Shown piece after piece: positions 24,307-36,457 of a stretch of 64,000 nt of DNA. This DNA is from Sequoia sempervirens (taxonomy: Eukaryota; Streptophyta; Pinopsida; Cupressales; Cupressaceae), in contig VDFB02270651.1 of the NCBI GenBank assembly GCA_007258455.2, positions 702,361,360 through 702,425,359 on the forward strand, written 5' to 3'. How positions within the stretch are numbered: the stretch's first letter is position 1; each line of letters begins with the position of its first letter. A program made the translations under genes and the position numbers. A model generated the notes under the pieces. The model was not told where the DNA came from. It saw only the letters and a program-made list of their open reading frames with translations, and did no database searches.

Positions 24307-24867
24307 CTATAAGTCTTCATCCACTTTGACACTTGCACTCTCAAAAATCTTCTTCAGCCTTTTGTTGTAGCACCAATAAGCTTTTCTTCTTATAGAATAT
24401 CCACAAAAGATACCTTCATTAGATCTTGTATCAAACTTTCCTAAGTTCTCTTCATCTCTTCTGATATAACATTTGCTTCCAAACACTCTAAAGTATTTGA
24501 CAGTAGGTCCTTCCATACCACAACTCAGAGGGAGTCTTTGCACTGTTTTCTCTTGCTTGAACTTTGTTAAGTATGTGGACTGTAGTGTGAATTAATTCTC
24601 TCTAGTATACTTCCAGTAGGTTTTATTGTTTCATCATGGCTTTGTAGCTTCCTCAATAGTTCTATTCTTTCTTTCAACCACTCCATTCTACTGAGGAGTC
24701 CTAGGGGAAAATAAATGCCTCTTTATTCCATGATTCTCACAAAAACTGTTAAACTCATTAGAGGTGAACTCTCCACCTTTGTTAGACCTCAAACATTTTA
24801 TTTTCATATCCATTTCATTCTCAACCATAACTTTGAATGCTTTAAAATTATCTAGAGCTTCTAATTT
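24307..24867 (-). pseudogene. Copia integrase core, second half, and C-terminus
   Basis: The frame reads L-R-S-N-K-G-G-E-F-T near 24785, where functional Copia integrases have L-R-S-D-x-G-G-E-F, so the second catalytic Asp is Asn. N-G-V-V-E-R-K-N-R-T-I (near 24660-24690) keeps the catalytic Glu. F-G-S-K-C-Y and the G-Y-S motif follow at 24400-24480. Stops around 24695, 24640 and 24865 break the frame. The linker to RT (23946-24306) is poorly conserved with short charged ORFs. Confidence 0.8.
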
Positions 24868-25560
24868 TTATTTGAGAAAAGTAACCCGTGTCATTCTAGA
24901 GTAATCATCAATTAATAACATGAAATACTTGTCACCTTGAAAACTTCTTACTCTATTAGGACCACAAATATCTGTATGCACCAGCTCCAATAGTCCAATA
25001 GTGGATTGTTCTTTGACTTTGAAACTTCTTCTTGCTTGCTTCCCAATCTGACATTCCTTGTAGACAACATTGATGGGATTTGTAATCTTTGGAAAATCTC
25101 TCATAGCTTGAACTGAACTGGTCCTCACTAGGCTATCAAAATTGATGTGACACATTCTTCTATGCCATAGCCAACTTTCATTAATTTGAGTCATAAAGCA
25201 ATGGCCATCAACCCCTTTAAGCTGATAAACATTTCCATCTGTCTTTCCAACATTAAGCACATTTTCAAAGCTTTTATTGATCTCACATCCATCATCGTGA
25301 AACATAAGATTATAGACTTTGCTACACATTTGTCTAACACTCAAGAGATTATACATTAAACCCTTAACATTAAGAACACCATTTGTATTATGATTGCCAT
25401 CAAAACTGATTGAACCTTTTCCACAAATCTTAGATGTATCATCACCAAACTTAACTAGACCTCCTTCATATTTCTCCAAGTTTAACAAACTAAATTTTTT
25501 CATCGGTCATATGATTTGAGCATCCACTATCAATGATCCAATAGTTCTTCTCCTCTCTAG
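24868..25560 (-). pseudogene. Copia protease and integrase N-terminal half
   Basis: W-I-I-D-S-G-C-S-N-H-M-T (about 25512-25550) is an intact Copia protease active site. A one-base frameshift follows at about 25500, and the frame then runs 212 codons to 24868. It includes N-L-L-S-V-R-Q-M-C, W-L-W-H-R-R-M-C-H-I-N (zinc-finger start, with Cys in the usual Gly position of R-x-G-H) and H-T-D-I-C-G-P (first catalytic Asp) followed by D-D-Y-S-R. This is the longest uninterrupted stretch of the element. Confidence 0.88.
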
Positions 25561-26577
25561 CATGAAAATGAGTCAACATAGTTCCTTCAACATTATGACC
25601 TTATTTTAGAGAATTTTTCTTCATACATCTCTCAGAGTTAGAAGAATTAGATTCAACATTTATATCCATAAACACACATTCATTATCCTTATCATCCCCA
25701 TAGTCAAATTCATCAGATATACTGGCATCTTCTCTAACATAATAACTTTTTTTAATTGTTTTACCTTTGTTCTCCTTATTCTTGTCATTTAAAGCTTTGT
25801 TTGGAAATATTAAAGCATAATGACCTATCTTTCCACAATTGAAACATTTGAAAGGTAACTTACTTTTGTACTTTCTAGTAACCTTTTTCATTCTCCTCAC
25901 AAATTTTGCTTCTACATCATCAAGATCCTCCTAATCCAATTCTTTAGTATTTTTTGATTTTACAACCTTAAAAGTAGTCTCAACTTTTACATTACTTGGA
26001 CCAAATTTTCTCATTTCAAAAGTAGATAAAGCACCATACAACTGATCTCTAGTATATTTAATTAAATCCTGAGATTCCTCAATAGCATAAAATTTATGGC
26101 TATAAGCTTTAGGAAGAGTTCTCAGTACCTTCTCTACCACTTCTTTTTCAAGCTTTCCACCAAGATCTTTGATGGAATTGATAGTCTCATCCACCTTATT
26201 CATGTAGCTTATCTTCTGACATCTACATGTTCTAAAAAATGATCTTTAGATTTTGCATCTTAGCTTGCTTGACCTTATCATCTCCTTCATAAATGCTTTC
26301 CAACTTTGTCTAGATCTCTTTAGAAGTTCTCATGTTCATAACTTTCACAAGTTCATTATTATAAAGACCACTTAAAAGAGCATACCTTGCTTTACTATTG
26401 TTTTCATAAGCCTTGATCTCATCATCAGTACTCAGACCATTTGTAGGCATAGTGTATGGACAGTTACAATAGAATTTCAAACTCCATATCCAAGGGATAC
26501 CAGAAAACTTCCATCCTTGTCTTCTAGAATGTATAATTCAATCCATCAAATGGAGGAGCATCTCTCTTGTGCACCAT
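25561..26577 (-). pseudogene. Copia gag with zinc knuckle lacking its last Cys
   Basis: The start is taken at the ATG complementary to 26575-26577, reading M-V-H-K-R-D-A-P-P-F-D-G-L-N-Y, a typical Copia gag opening, 46 bp after the primer site. The middle part (25931-26203) includes V-V-E-K-V-L-R-T-L-P. The knuckle C-F-N-C-G-K-I-G-H-Y-A-L-I (near 25800-25845) has Ile where the final Cys of C-x2-C-x4-H-x4-C should be. Stops near 26525, 26465, 26230 and 25925 interrupt the frame. Confidence 0.82.
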
Positions 26578-26620
26578 CCCAGATCTACCTTAAGCGGTTA
26601 AGCTTTCTTCCAAGGAACCT

Positions 26621-26633
26621 TTCTCTGATACCA
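26621..26633 (-). other. Primer binding site of Copia C
   Basis: The minus strand reads TGGTATCAGAGAA two bases inside the 5' LTR. The first eleven bases match the initiator tRNA-Met primer complement TGGTATCAGAG. Confidence 0.9.
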
Positions 26634-26635
26634 AT

Positions 26636-28273
26636 TGTTGAATGCAAAAGACAACTAAGAGGGGGGTGAATTAGTTGTACATTAAAACATCAAAACCATC
26701 ATCATCATTCAGATCCACATCAACTTTAATAACCTATAATAACTTAGCATGAAAGAAAATAACATAAATTGAAACACATCAACACCATGCACAATAGAAC
26801 ACCAAATTTATGTGGAAAACCTAAGAAGGGAAAAACCACGGTGAGGATTAGCTCACAATATAAAGTAATTACAACAATGAATACAATAGGATCACTATTG
26901 GAGGGATCACTGCGCAAAAGAAAGAAGGGCTCACTACCAATGGATCACTTCCAGATTACATAAAAGAAGAAAGAAGAAAGTTACAGTGAGAAATCCATCT
27001 CAATGTAACAAAAAATGCCACCACAACATCACCAACACATTCATAGCATTTATGAAGATTGTAGACACTTTATACTCACCGCTTCCAGTAGTCTAACTCA
27101 TTGAAGCTGACACTTCACTTCACAAATTCACACTTCACAAATATGCAATTCACATCACACCCACTACTCAGACATCCTCCATCAACACAACACTTATTTA
27201 TACCTTCTTTGACCTTGAAAACATTCTCCAAGGTCAACTATGTAGCTCAACCATGAAAATTCAAATTAGGTTGGCACCAAAACATTCCTATGATGGAAAG
27301 GAATGAAGGTGGTCCACATCACACCTTAACTCATACCTAAATCCACTCACACACGCCATGCCATGTTTCCACAATTACCAAAGAAAATCCATAATTAGTG
27401 TAAATACCCAAAGGTCGATTGAGCTTGTGGACACCATTAAAAAATCAAGTACATGATTCCTTTAATCCAAAGATGACTTGAGAACCACACACAACACTTG
27501 AATACAATTTGGAATATTTCACAAACATTCTAAAATCCAATAAATTCCTTCACAACAACTTTCACCTGAAAAAAAAACTCATCTTGTACACCCAAATAAC
27601 CTTCCACATGTTGTAACTCAAGAAATCAACTTGTAGAGCACCAAACCATGAAAAATTTCAACTGAAGGTAGATATGAACCTTATTAGCACACTACCAGAA
27701 TTGCAAGACCAGAAACCAAATTGTGGAGAAATACAGATAAAAACTATTTCTCCTAAACATTACTACAATACATAGTTTACACATTGGTGAACACAAATTT
27801 CTTTGCACAATGATATAGACCAAGAAAATTTGGATATAACACCTATGAATTCCTTTGATCAACATATCTAAACCACACAAGAAGATATTCAACATAGAAT
27901 AAATGTGGAGCAAAACTAGAACACCACTCTGTATGCCAAAACACCTCTACAACATTGTTTCCTCTTTTATTCAAATTTTCTCAAAAGCACTTGGAAACCA
28001 AGCAGTATAAACACATTCTCATCATCTTTATCACTTATTCATCATCACTAAACCAAATTCAACACAAAAAATCAAGAAAAAAAGACCCACAAACACAACA
28101 AATCAAGCAAGAAACACTAGATTTTAACACTGGTAACACTTACTAATGACAACATAATGAAACTAATCAAAGCATCATCACAATTTTTCAACCATCACCA
28201 GTTCACATCAATGAAAACAAAATAAAAATCCTGTTGACATCAACGGAGAAACCAACTACTCATACTTGCAACA
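26636..28273 (-). repeat. 5' LTR of Copia element C
   Basis: This 1638-bp LTR has TG...CA ends and is followed by the TGAAA target duplication at 28274. It should hold the element promoter, but I could not pick a convincing TATA box on the minus strand. Confidence 0.9.
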
Positions 28274-28780
28274 TGAAAGGTATCCTACAATGCACATTCC
28301 TGAGACAAGGACTAGTGTTAGAAGAGAGAATTTGGCTATAGATTGGGGCAAGACAAAGCAACCCACTAGTGTAGTTCATGGGTTGGAGATTGGGGATGGG
28401 AATTACCATGTGCTAAAACCATGTGGGAATGGGGATAAACTTCCTTCAAGAATGCATTGAAGGGATCGTGGTAGGAAACATAAATTGGGCATTCACACTG
28501 GTTGATAATGTAGGGAAGAAAAATTTAGACATTGAAGAAGGGTGACAAAATGGTACTGGTTTATTTGTTATGATAAATAACATAATATTTATAATAGTTA
28601 GATATGTATAGCCACAAGGTATCACAAAGTCATGGTTTTAGGATAAATACCAAAGAGTAGGCGAGAATCAGGCCAATTTTGAGTTACAGGCTAATTTTTG
28701 TAATAAATGGATGTAGTGTAACCAAGTCTTTTTCCCATAAACAGGGGCTATTAATTTAAAACCTTATATAAATAAATAGA
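28274..28780 (+). other. Remainder of the interrupted sequence, possible LINE tail
   Basis: This is unique sequence after the TGAAA duplication, GC-richer up to about 28480 and with an open frame continuing to 28460. It then becomes AT-rich with TTATATAAATAAATAGA near 28763, which could be the degenerate 3' end of a LINE. Together with 13001-13412 and 20243-20352 it makes the pre-insertion site of both Copia elements. I recognise no domain in it. Confidence 0.4.
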
Positions 28781-29039
28781 CAAGTGTTGCCCAAAGCATC
28801 ACATTCATTGATAAAAAAATAATGATTTTACTATGATGAAATTGAGATGAATTTAAATTTTGCATTCAAGTTGTTTTCTTTACTATATTTTTTAATTCCT
28901 AAAGAGAACCAAATTTTCAAAGAAAATTGGAAATCTTAATTTTCACATTTGTTACAAGTGTAGACATGGAAAATATACTGACACACTTGATCTGGATCTA
29001 ATAACATCGTTTTGTCCTAAATCATCTTCTTAGCTAGTC

Positions 29040-29400
29040 ATCACCTTTCATCCCTTAATTGAATAAATTGGTTTTATCTAATTAAGTTGTCATCTTCCTG
29101 TTAATTAAATTAATCAATCTGATTTAATTAACCCTATGTCTCTATTTAATTAAATAATTCATTTTTTTGATTAAATCTCTAAATTCATCTTATTAAATTA
29201 AATAAATTAAACCTTATTTGATTTAATCTAACTATCACCCCTCTTTAATTAAATAAATCAAAATCTTTTATTTAATTAAATCTAAATCATATTCCTCTCA
29301 ACTTTGATTTAAATCAATCCAAAAATCTAAATCAAATAGTCACATCACTAATCTCCTATTAAATTAATCAAATCCTGATTAATTTAATCCTAATCACTTG
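29040..29400. repeat. TTAATTAAAT-rich low-complexity block
   Basis: Short words TTAATTAAAT, AATTAAATAAAT and TTTAATTAAAT recur many times at irregular spacing, separated by C-rich spacers such as CACCCCTC. It is not a strict tandem repeat. Confidence 0.6.
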
Positions 29401-32400
29401 AATCCTCTAGATTTTGCAACTTGCACCAATAAATCATTTCTTTGATTTAATAATTCCCTAATTACTTTCAAAATGGCATCAAAAAGGGAATATTCCTCCA
29501 AGTTTGAAAATCCCTCCAAATGGATTTGTCCTTCCAACAAGGCATTCATTTCCTCTTACATATCCTTGTGCATTGAGCCAAGTGGAATTTAATTCATTCC
29601 TTTCTCCCTCCAACAAGTCATTTCATGATTTTCAAATTCCACCTAATATCATTTATTGTGCACATTCATCAAAATGTGCTCAAGCTTCCTCCATTCACAT
29701 CTTGACAAGTGACACTTGGCCATTGGATGTTGAATGATCCCACATTGCTTCATTTTGCTCATTCCTCCATCTTGTCTTTCTGTAAATAGAAAGCTTTCCT
29801 TTGTATTTTGGATCCAAAACTTAGAGAAAAGTTACTATCTTCACATTTAGAGCAATTTCATCCATTTCCATAGCATTCTCCATTACCATAGCTAGATTAT
29901 TTTTATCAAGGAATCACATTGTTCTTCATCACCAAGTGGATCAATCTTCATCAAGATCATCAAGCTTGCAAAGGAGTTGGGAAAGGGCCAATTTCCACAT
30001 CAAATTGACACCAATTCCCCCATGGGATTGAGAGTTTGCATGTTTAAATAGGATTTCATTGCTTTTCTTGTTTTGTTCTTCATTCTCCTTCCTATTTTGA
30101 GCATTGTAGATGAATTTCATGGGTAATCTTAGTTGTAACTTGCATATGGATCTAATATTGTGTTTGTTTGCTATGATTGTGTAGTTCTAGGATTGGGGTT
30201 CACATTTTGGAGCTAGAAGGAGGGAAAATCTCAAGTTCTTAACACATTTTTTGATAAAATTTTGTGCTTTTTTGTGTGTCTATAGGAAATTGCACCTCTC
30301 TCAATCTAACGACACCATATAGCAACACTAACCTTCTATCGGTGCCATACAACGACACTGCAAACTCCAAACACCACTATTGAAGTCTTCCTGCCCAGAA
30401 AATTCAAAATTTCAAATTGTGACGTTCTAATTTTTTGATGCTGGGTTTTTAAACTTCAAACTGCGCCATTGACAAAAAATCCGCCGCAATCACGCTCTCT
30501 GTTCTACTACAGAGCATCCGCTATTAGACCTAGCAACGCTATACAACACCACTAACTTCCTCAAACAGTGACGTATATGCGGGTTGCGCTGCTAGGGTGG
30601 GGTAAAAGGTCAAAATTCAAGTTTTTTTTGACATGTGCCTTTTTGCTTTTGATCATTTTGAGCTATTGACCATTTTTTTGCCTCTTTTTTTCTGGGATTA
30701 ATCAGTTCTTGTAGGTGGAAGCAAGGAAGGAGCAAGGAGGAATTGAAGTATAATGTCATTTATCCATTGTATCAAGTGTCTTTAGACACTTTTGGAAGCA
30801 ATTATAATTCCAAGTCTAAGGATTTTACCCCTTCAAGCTTTTAGGACTCAATAGATTTCAATTTGGGTTTAAAACAAATAAGACAAAAGGTTTAAAAAGA
30901 ACTTTAGGAAAACTTACTAGATTTTGTTTAAGGTTAACAATTGAACAAACGAATTTCATCTTTCATTTTGGTGCTTTAAAAAGAATCAAATCATTGCTTT
31001 GAGGATTTAAAATGAACATGCGCATCTTTGTTTTTGTAATCACTTACCCAAAATAATATCATCTAAAAGACATATGCACTTCTCTTGTGCCTCACGACGA
31101 TCTTGAGAATCAAAAGGCTTTTGGTGATATTAAGTTGTGTAAGTGATTGCCTACACACTTTAATTTGGATCCTAAAATTGAACAAATCTTTCGAGTGTGA
31201 GTGGAATATATCGCGTGTGTTCTCTCTTTGTTTCTCAACGAAGATTGATTGAACTACAGATGTATTTGCTCACTTTTGTTTTATCTTAGAGGGCCTGTCT
31301 TGTGGGAAAAAGTAATCACCCAAGGGAATGACCCAACTGGGAACACACTAAAGCCAAGCGACTTCCACCCGGGATATAAGTGTGGGTACTTGAGGAAAGG
31401 AAAGTATCATGAGGATTGTTCCAACAAGAAGGGAAACAATGGTCTCTTTCCGCATGGATGATCCCCCATGAACGAAATGCCCGCATTAAAATCCCTTGTT
31501 TAAAAGGACAAAATCCTTATCTATTTGTTGGTGCAAGAACGATCCTTCTAAAGCTACCCCACAATTTTACCGCTTTTAGTAGAGATGAGAAGTATGCCAT
31601 CGGAGATTCATGGGTACTGATGCTTGGCTGACCCAAGAAGTGAGTGCACTGTAAGGGGGAACCTGTGTGGTCAAGCATCTAATCATCCACTAAAAGTAGG
31701 CGTAGCTGGATTTATCCAAGTGGGGACTCAACAAATATTGTCTCAATATCCATAGGGTTGTGCATGATTCTTGAAATCAAAACACTTTACTTGATCATAA
31801 ACATTGGAAAACAAACATTCAACATCATTATCAAATTTCAAACCATTTAGGAAGCAAATACCATTGAAAAAATCTAAGTGTTATTGCTTTCCCTAGGGAT
31901 TCTATCCCTAGAGATTTCTAAACATTTGGATTTCATCTCAATTTTCTTACTAAAGTCAAACATTAGGTAACTTTTTCCTTGATCTCCACATAATGTACTT
32001 TGTGGGATGAGAAGAAGTTAAGACATCACACATCTAGTTTCAAAAGCTAATCAAGAGTGTGTTTATGGTAAAAAGAAATCATTAAGCAAAGCTAAGAACA
32101 ATTGAACCCCAAACATGTGCTTCATCAAATGATTTCAAAAAAGATCAAAATCTGGAAACCCAAGTTCAAAGCTCTTAGTCCAAAAGCTCATCAAAAGCGT
32201 CTCTCAACACTCTACGAGTTTAGAGAAACATTGGTATTTAAATTTTACAGAAGAGCTTCAAGAAACAATCCCAATTTGTACTCATTTTATTATTGTCAAA
32301 ATCCAACACTTTTTCAAAGGTTTGAACATCTTGTTTAGAGTAAAGTGTGTTCTTCAAAACCAAGGCCTTGTAAAAAAGAATCTTTTTAGGTACACATAGG

Positions 32401-32669
32401 ATCAAAGTCAACCTTCATCCATCTTTCAAACATCAACTCTTGAAAATCTTGAAACCATCATTTATGCTAGAATTTTTGGCAAATCCTTGAATCAAAATCC
32501 TTGAGTCCAACATCAAATCATCTTGTTTGGATAGGTATGTGTAGATGCATCTTCTCCATATACTTAGTCAAATTATCATCAAAACATCTTGTTTTGTTAG
32601 GTGTGGGTAGATGCATCCTTCTCCCTACATTTAGCCAAATTATCATCTTGTGAGAAAATTTATCCCATA

Positions 32670-33066
32670 GATAACATCCAACATCTTGGGGTCCATTTGT
32701 TCATTATCAAAATAAATCCAAATCCAAGAATCAAAATCCAAATCCAAATCAAGGTCAAAACCAAAAATCCAAGAATCAAATCAAACAAATCAAAAAATCC
32801 AAGAATGAAAAAAGTCCCAAAAGATAACATCCAACATCTTGGGGTCCATTTGTTCATTATCAAAATAAATCCAAATCCAAGAATCAAAATCCAAATCCAA
32901 ATCAAGGTCAAAACCAAAAATCCAAGAAACCAAAAAGTCCCAAAAGATAACATCCAACATCTTGGGGTCCATTTGTTCATTATCAAAATAAATCCAAATC
33001 CAAGAATCAAAATCCAAATCCAAATCAAGGTCAAAACCAAAAATCCAAGAATCCAAAAAGTCCCAA
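32670..33066 (+). repeat. Three-copy tandem repeat, ~123-bp unit
   Basis: GATAACATCCAACATCTTGG starts copies at 32670, 32823 and 32946. The first interval is 153 bp because of ~30 extra bases rich in AATCAAA; the second is 123 bp. Units are nearly identical, so the array is young relative to the element. The unit length is a multiple of three and keeps an open frame on both strands (plus ORF 32601-33074), which explains three overlapping ORFs here; I doubt that any is translated. Confidence 0.9.
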
Positions 33067-33148
33067 AAGTCTAGCATCCCCTTCAAGATATTCTAAGAGT
33101 TCAAATCATCCGTATCATGCACCTTTCACACATTTCACCATCACACCT

Positions 33149-34200
33149 GTGATCCTTAATAATCCTAGATTTTATCTTTTTGAGCCTCATTTTATGGTTC
33201 AAATGAGATCGCAACATAAGAAGAACATGGAGTACAACAAAGAAACATCAACTTCAAGTGACCTAAGTCAAACCGCACCCGAGATCAATCCTGTTGGACC
33301 CAGAAACCCACTACTTGATATTTCTCTCATAACACAAGATCCTCAAGAGGAAGGGAAAGTGGAAGACATCACCAATACAGGGATGACCCAAGATGAGATC
33401 ACCGAAATACTTCAAAACCCTGATAACCACCGAATTGTCAAAGCCATGATGAAACTACATCCCTCCCAATACATGCTTGAATTGGAAAAAGGAGCAAAAA
33501 TCCCTTTCGATTTTGATGTAAGAACTATTGTGGAGAATCATTTTATGCCACTTTTACCTTTCACCTCACCCAATCAGAGCATCGTCCAACCCATTCTACA
33601 ATCCACATCATCCATTGCCACAACACAACCCATTGTCAATAAGGGGAGTGCGTTAATCCATGCCCTTCAACAACATCCCCCTATCAATAATCAAAATTTA
33701 GATGCCAATACCCTCCACCAATATGTCCCACTCACATTCCATGACTCCAACAACACATCTTTCCACACCACACCAACATATGCTCTTGACCCACAAGTTT
33801 CACTCCCATTGGTACAAGCGAGCTTATTTGAACAAGGCGAGCTCTTTGGGGCCTCATCATCATTCATTCTGGAAAGTCTTCCACCACTTCCAGTTCCAAT
33901 CCCACCACCACCTCCACCATTGTTACCTCCACTACCAACATCCATATCAATTCCTATTTTAGGGTGCCCCCCTTTACCTAACACACATCAATCAATCCAA
34001 GGAAATCTGCCAAGAACCAATAAAATCATCACATCTAATCCTCCAAAAATGCCACCGATATCGCAACAACAGGTGGTATCCATCTAGGCAAAGAAATCAA
34101 TCCCAACATCCCAAAACATAGTCTCCCAAGGACCTGTTGATGATGTTTTCTACACAACAACAACTCAGATAGAATATGAAATCCTATCTCTCTTGAAAGG
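33149..34200 (+). pseudogene. Gypsy element B gag-like N-terminal region
   Basis: An open frame of 312 codons (33149-34087), then TAG and further in-frame sequence to about 34200. Features seen are a polar N-terminus, an acidic segment with D-E-I-T-E-I-L, and a Pro-run region (P-P-P-P-P-P near residues 250-260). Such Pro/Gln-rich extensions in front of the conserved gag domain are common in large plant gypsy elements. There is no zinc knuckle here. The first ATG may not be the true start. Confidence 0.6.
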
Positions 34201-35294
34201 TAAATCTCTATCAGCAAGCCTCAAGAGATAACCCCAAGGTCTCTAATGTCAGGTATTGACAATGCATATACAACTCAATAATAAATGTGAAAATGTTGGT
34301 AATCACAAAGGGACCTTACTACAAGCAAATACTGAATCTTTAACTTATCAGATCTGGAAATATGATGATACTTCAATCCTAAATCTAATTCAAATGATAA
34401 AGAAATAAAAAAAGATTAGGGTTTCAAAGAGATTCCCAAATTTAACTACTCCTAAGATTAACAATGCAAATGATGAAATACTTGAAATGGATCAATCCCT
34501 CATAAACTAATTCCTGCTTAACCAAGATAAATCTACAATCTCACAGAAACAGTGCAATCTTCTAAGGTATTAAGATTTTCAGATCATGAACATTCATCCA
34601 AGACAACCCAATTGCAATTGAAATGAATAAATCTCCACAATTGAACTAAGCACAATGAATATAAAAGTCCAGGCTAACTTTGCAAAGCAACTAGCAATCA
34701 ACTAGCTACAAAAAGTATGGACCAGGGATTGCTGCAACACTTCAAATACTAAATCATAAACACCATTGAATCAGATCTAACATACATCTATTAACCTTGA
34801 GAAATTTTAAAGATAGAATCATAAGAACCATGCAAGATAAGTCAACACAAAAGAGATCATCAGAAAATCACAATGTCTTCAATTGTATTGAATCACCGAA
34901 TTTCAGCAACAATTCTAATGTTCTGCTACAACACTTACTTAGAATGACCTAATTTCTACCTCTACTCTATTGCCTAATTCGCTCTTGTAGAAAAATTATC
35001 TCTCTGTGTATCTCTATTACAAATGAGGCAAAATGCCTAAAAAAAACTAGGTTCAGAAACTCGACGGCAAGATAGAAATTCAGAAAAATCCGACCTAGGC
35101 GAAATTCTACGAAGACCCAAATTCTCTGAACTATAGTGTAAAACAGGCTGAGCCAGACTTCGAGTGAAAACCAGGAAAATCTGGATGGGCAGAAAATCTC
35201 GAACTAGGGTAAAAACCTAAACTTGGCCCAAAACTTAAGATTTTCAATATGTAACTTAGAGGGATCACTCGGGAAAGAAAGATAAACACTTTAA
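34201..35294. other. Non-coding interruption in gypsy B gag
   Basis: About 1.1 kb with stops in all frames separates two gag portions. It is AT-rich at first, then contains short plant-LTR-like stretches (AGGTTCAGAAACTCGACGG near 35049). It may be a decayed inserted element; a possible GAAAG target copy lies at each side (near 34194 and 35273), but its termini are not clear TG...CA ends. An intron is the alternative. Confidence 0.4.
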
Positions 35295-36457
35295 GCTCAT
35301 GCCAAGGCAATGCAAATCCCCAAAATCAAAGAGCCAAAGCAACAAGAGCGAAAGAAAAAAAGGGTCGCTTCTTTTAGCGGGGCGTGTGTGCCAAAACTGC
35401 ACAACAGGACCTAGCACCTCAATCATACCATCCACCACAATCGCTCAAAACACATCTCAACCACTCACCACCACATCTAACATCCCAAATCCACCACCAC
35501 TACTGCCAAATCCAAATGCGGCAAGCCAATACAACATCACACTACAAGCTCACCAATCCTACCAAAAGGCACTCCAACAATACCAAGTTGCGCAACAAAC
35601 GAAAACCGCTTAGGCTATTCAATCCCAACAAGCCGCTCAGGCTGCTCAAGTAGCGCAAACCGCAGAACAAGCAACATAGGATCGACAAGTGCAACAAGCC
35701 ACCTAGGCGCAAGCCCAACCATTGTTGCAACAAAAACAAACCCAACAAGCTGCTCAAGCTGCTCAGGCTACTCAAGCCCAACAAGCCGCTCAGGTCACCC
35801 AAGCTACCCAACAAGCACAAGCGCAAGCACAGGCATAGGTGCAAGCACAATACCTCACACAACAACACGCAACCCAACAACAAGCATACTAGCAAGTGCT
35901 GAAGCAATACCAAGAGTAGGAAGAAGCAACCCAATAAGCAACCCAACAACAAGTGTTGTTGGCACAACAAAAATAGCAAGCTCAACAACAAGAATTATTA
36001 GCACAACAACAATATGACCAACAACAAGCATTTTTGGTACAAAAACAATTACAAGCATACTTGGCACAACAAAATGTGCAAACACTATCCACCAACACAC
36101 CAACCAATCCGCCCATCCCTCCAACGATTGAACCACCACAGAACACCTTCATCCCACCCCTTGATCCTAAAGACAATGTATCAACACAAATCAAATTTCT
36201 TTCACAACAAGTGCTCGATATTCAATCAAGAAAAACCACAAAGCCACCAAAGAACTTGTGCCCCTATCCCTTCGATAGGAGCATTGTCATGAAACCATTC
36301 CCAAAGGGATTTGAGATCCAAAAATTCGATAAATATCGGGGAACATGAAACCCTGAAGATCACATCAGGGATTTCTAGGTGCATTGCATGGAGGTCGCAT
36401 ACGATGAAACTTATCTGATGCGACTGTTCCCTCGGAGCTTGGAAAACACCACCATTG
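35295..36457 (+). pseudogene. Gypsy element B gag: Gln/Ala-rich region and start of the conserved domain
   Basis: The frame opens Ser/Lys-rich, then becomes extremely Gln/Ala-rich (35560-36080) with about nine TAG stops where CAG would be expected. It ends with F-P-K-G-F-E-I-Q-K-F-D-K-Y-R-G-T and H-C-M-E-V-A-Y-D-E-T-Y-L-M-R-L-F-P-R-S-L, the start of the Retrotrans_gag domain of Tat-like gypsy elements. The domain stops at 36457 where the CACTA element begins and resumes at 57456. Confidence 0.8.

Larger units (their letters stand above)
20353..28273 (-). mobile_element. Copia-type LTR retrotransposon C, complete structure
   Basis: The LTRs 20353-21973 (1621 bp) and 26636-28273 (1638 bp) start TGTTGAATGCAAAAGA and end CATACTTGCAACA. 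The flanking pentamer TGAAA occurs at 20348-20352 and 28274-28278, a perfect target duplication. The primer site beside the right LTR and all pol domains show minus orientation, with gag, protease, integrase, RT and RNase H in that order between 26577 and about 22516. Stops and frameshifts occur throughout, so it is not autonomous now. The total of 7921 bp is on the long side for Copia because of the LTRs. Confidence 0.93.
28781..33148 (+). other. Presumed 5' LTR and leader of gypsy element B (boundaries not fixed)
   Basis: The stretch lies directly upstream of a gypsy gag and has no gene of its own. It contains a TTAATTAAAT-rich block (29040-29400), a promoter-like region near 29760-29830 and a leader with several ATG-stop ORFs. 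Because the 3' LTR is beyond the window, the LTR ends cannot be found by comparison, and I found no unambiguous primer site. Ribosomes would have to pass many upstream ATGs, which argues that the leader is spliced or the element is dead. Confidence 0.45.

Noticed and set aside
32660..33086. Minus-strand repeated ORFs
   Set aside because: They are products of a tandem repeat whose unit length is a multiple of three; no hydrophobic pattern or motif supports a protein.
33691..33984. Gly-rich minus-strand ORF
   Set aside because: It is the reverse complement of the Pro-run coding sequence in gag.
35542..36194. Leu/Val-rich minus-strand ORFs as membrane proteins
   Set aside because: They are the complement of the CAA/CAG-rich gag region; the plus-strand frame continues into recognisable gag.
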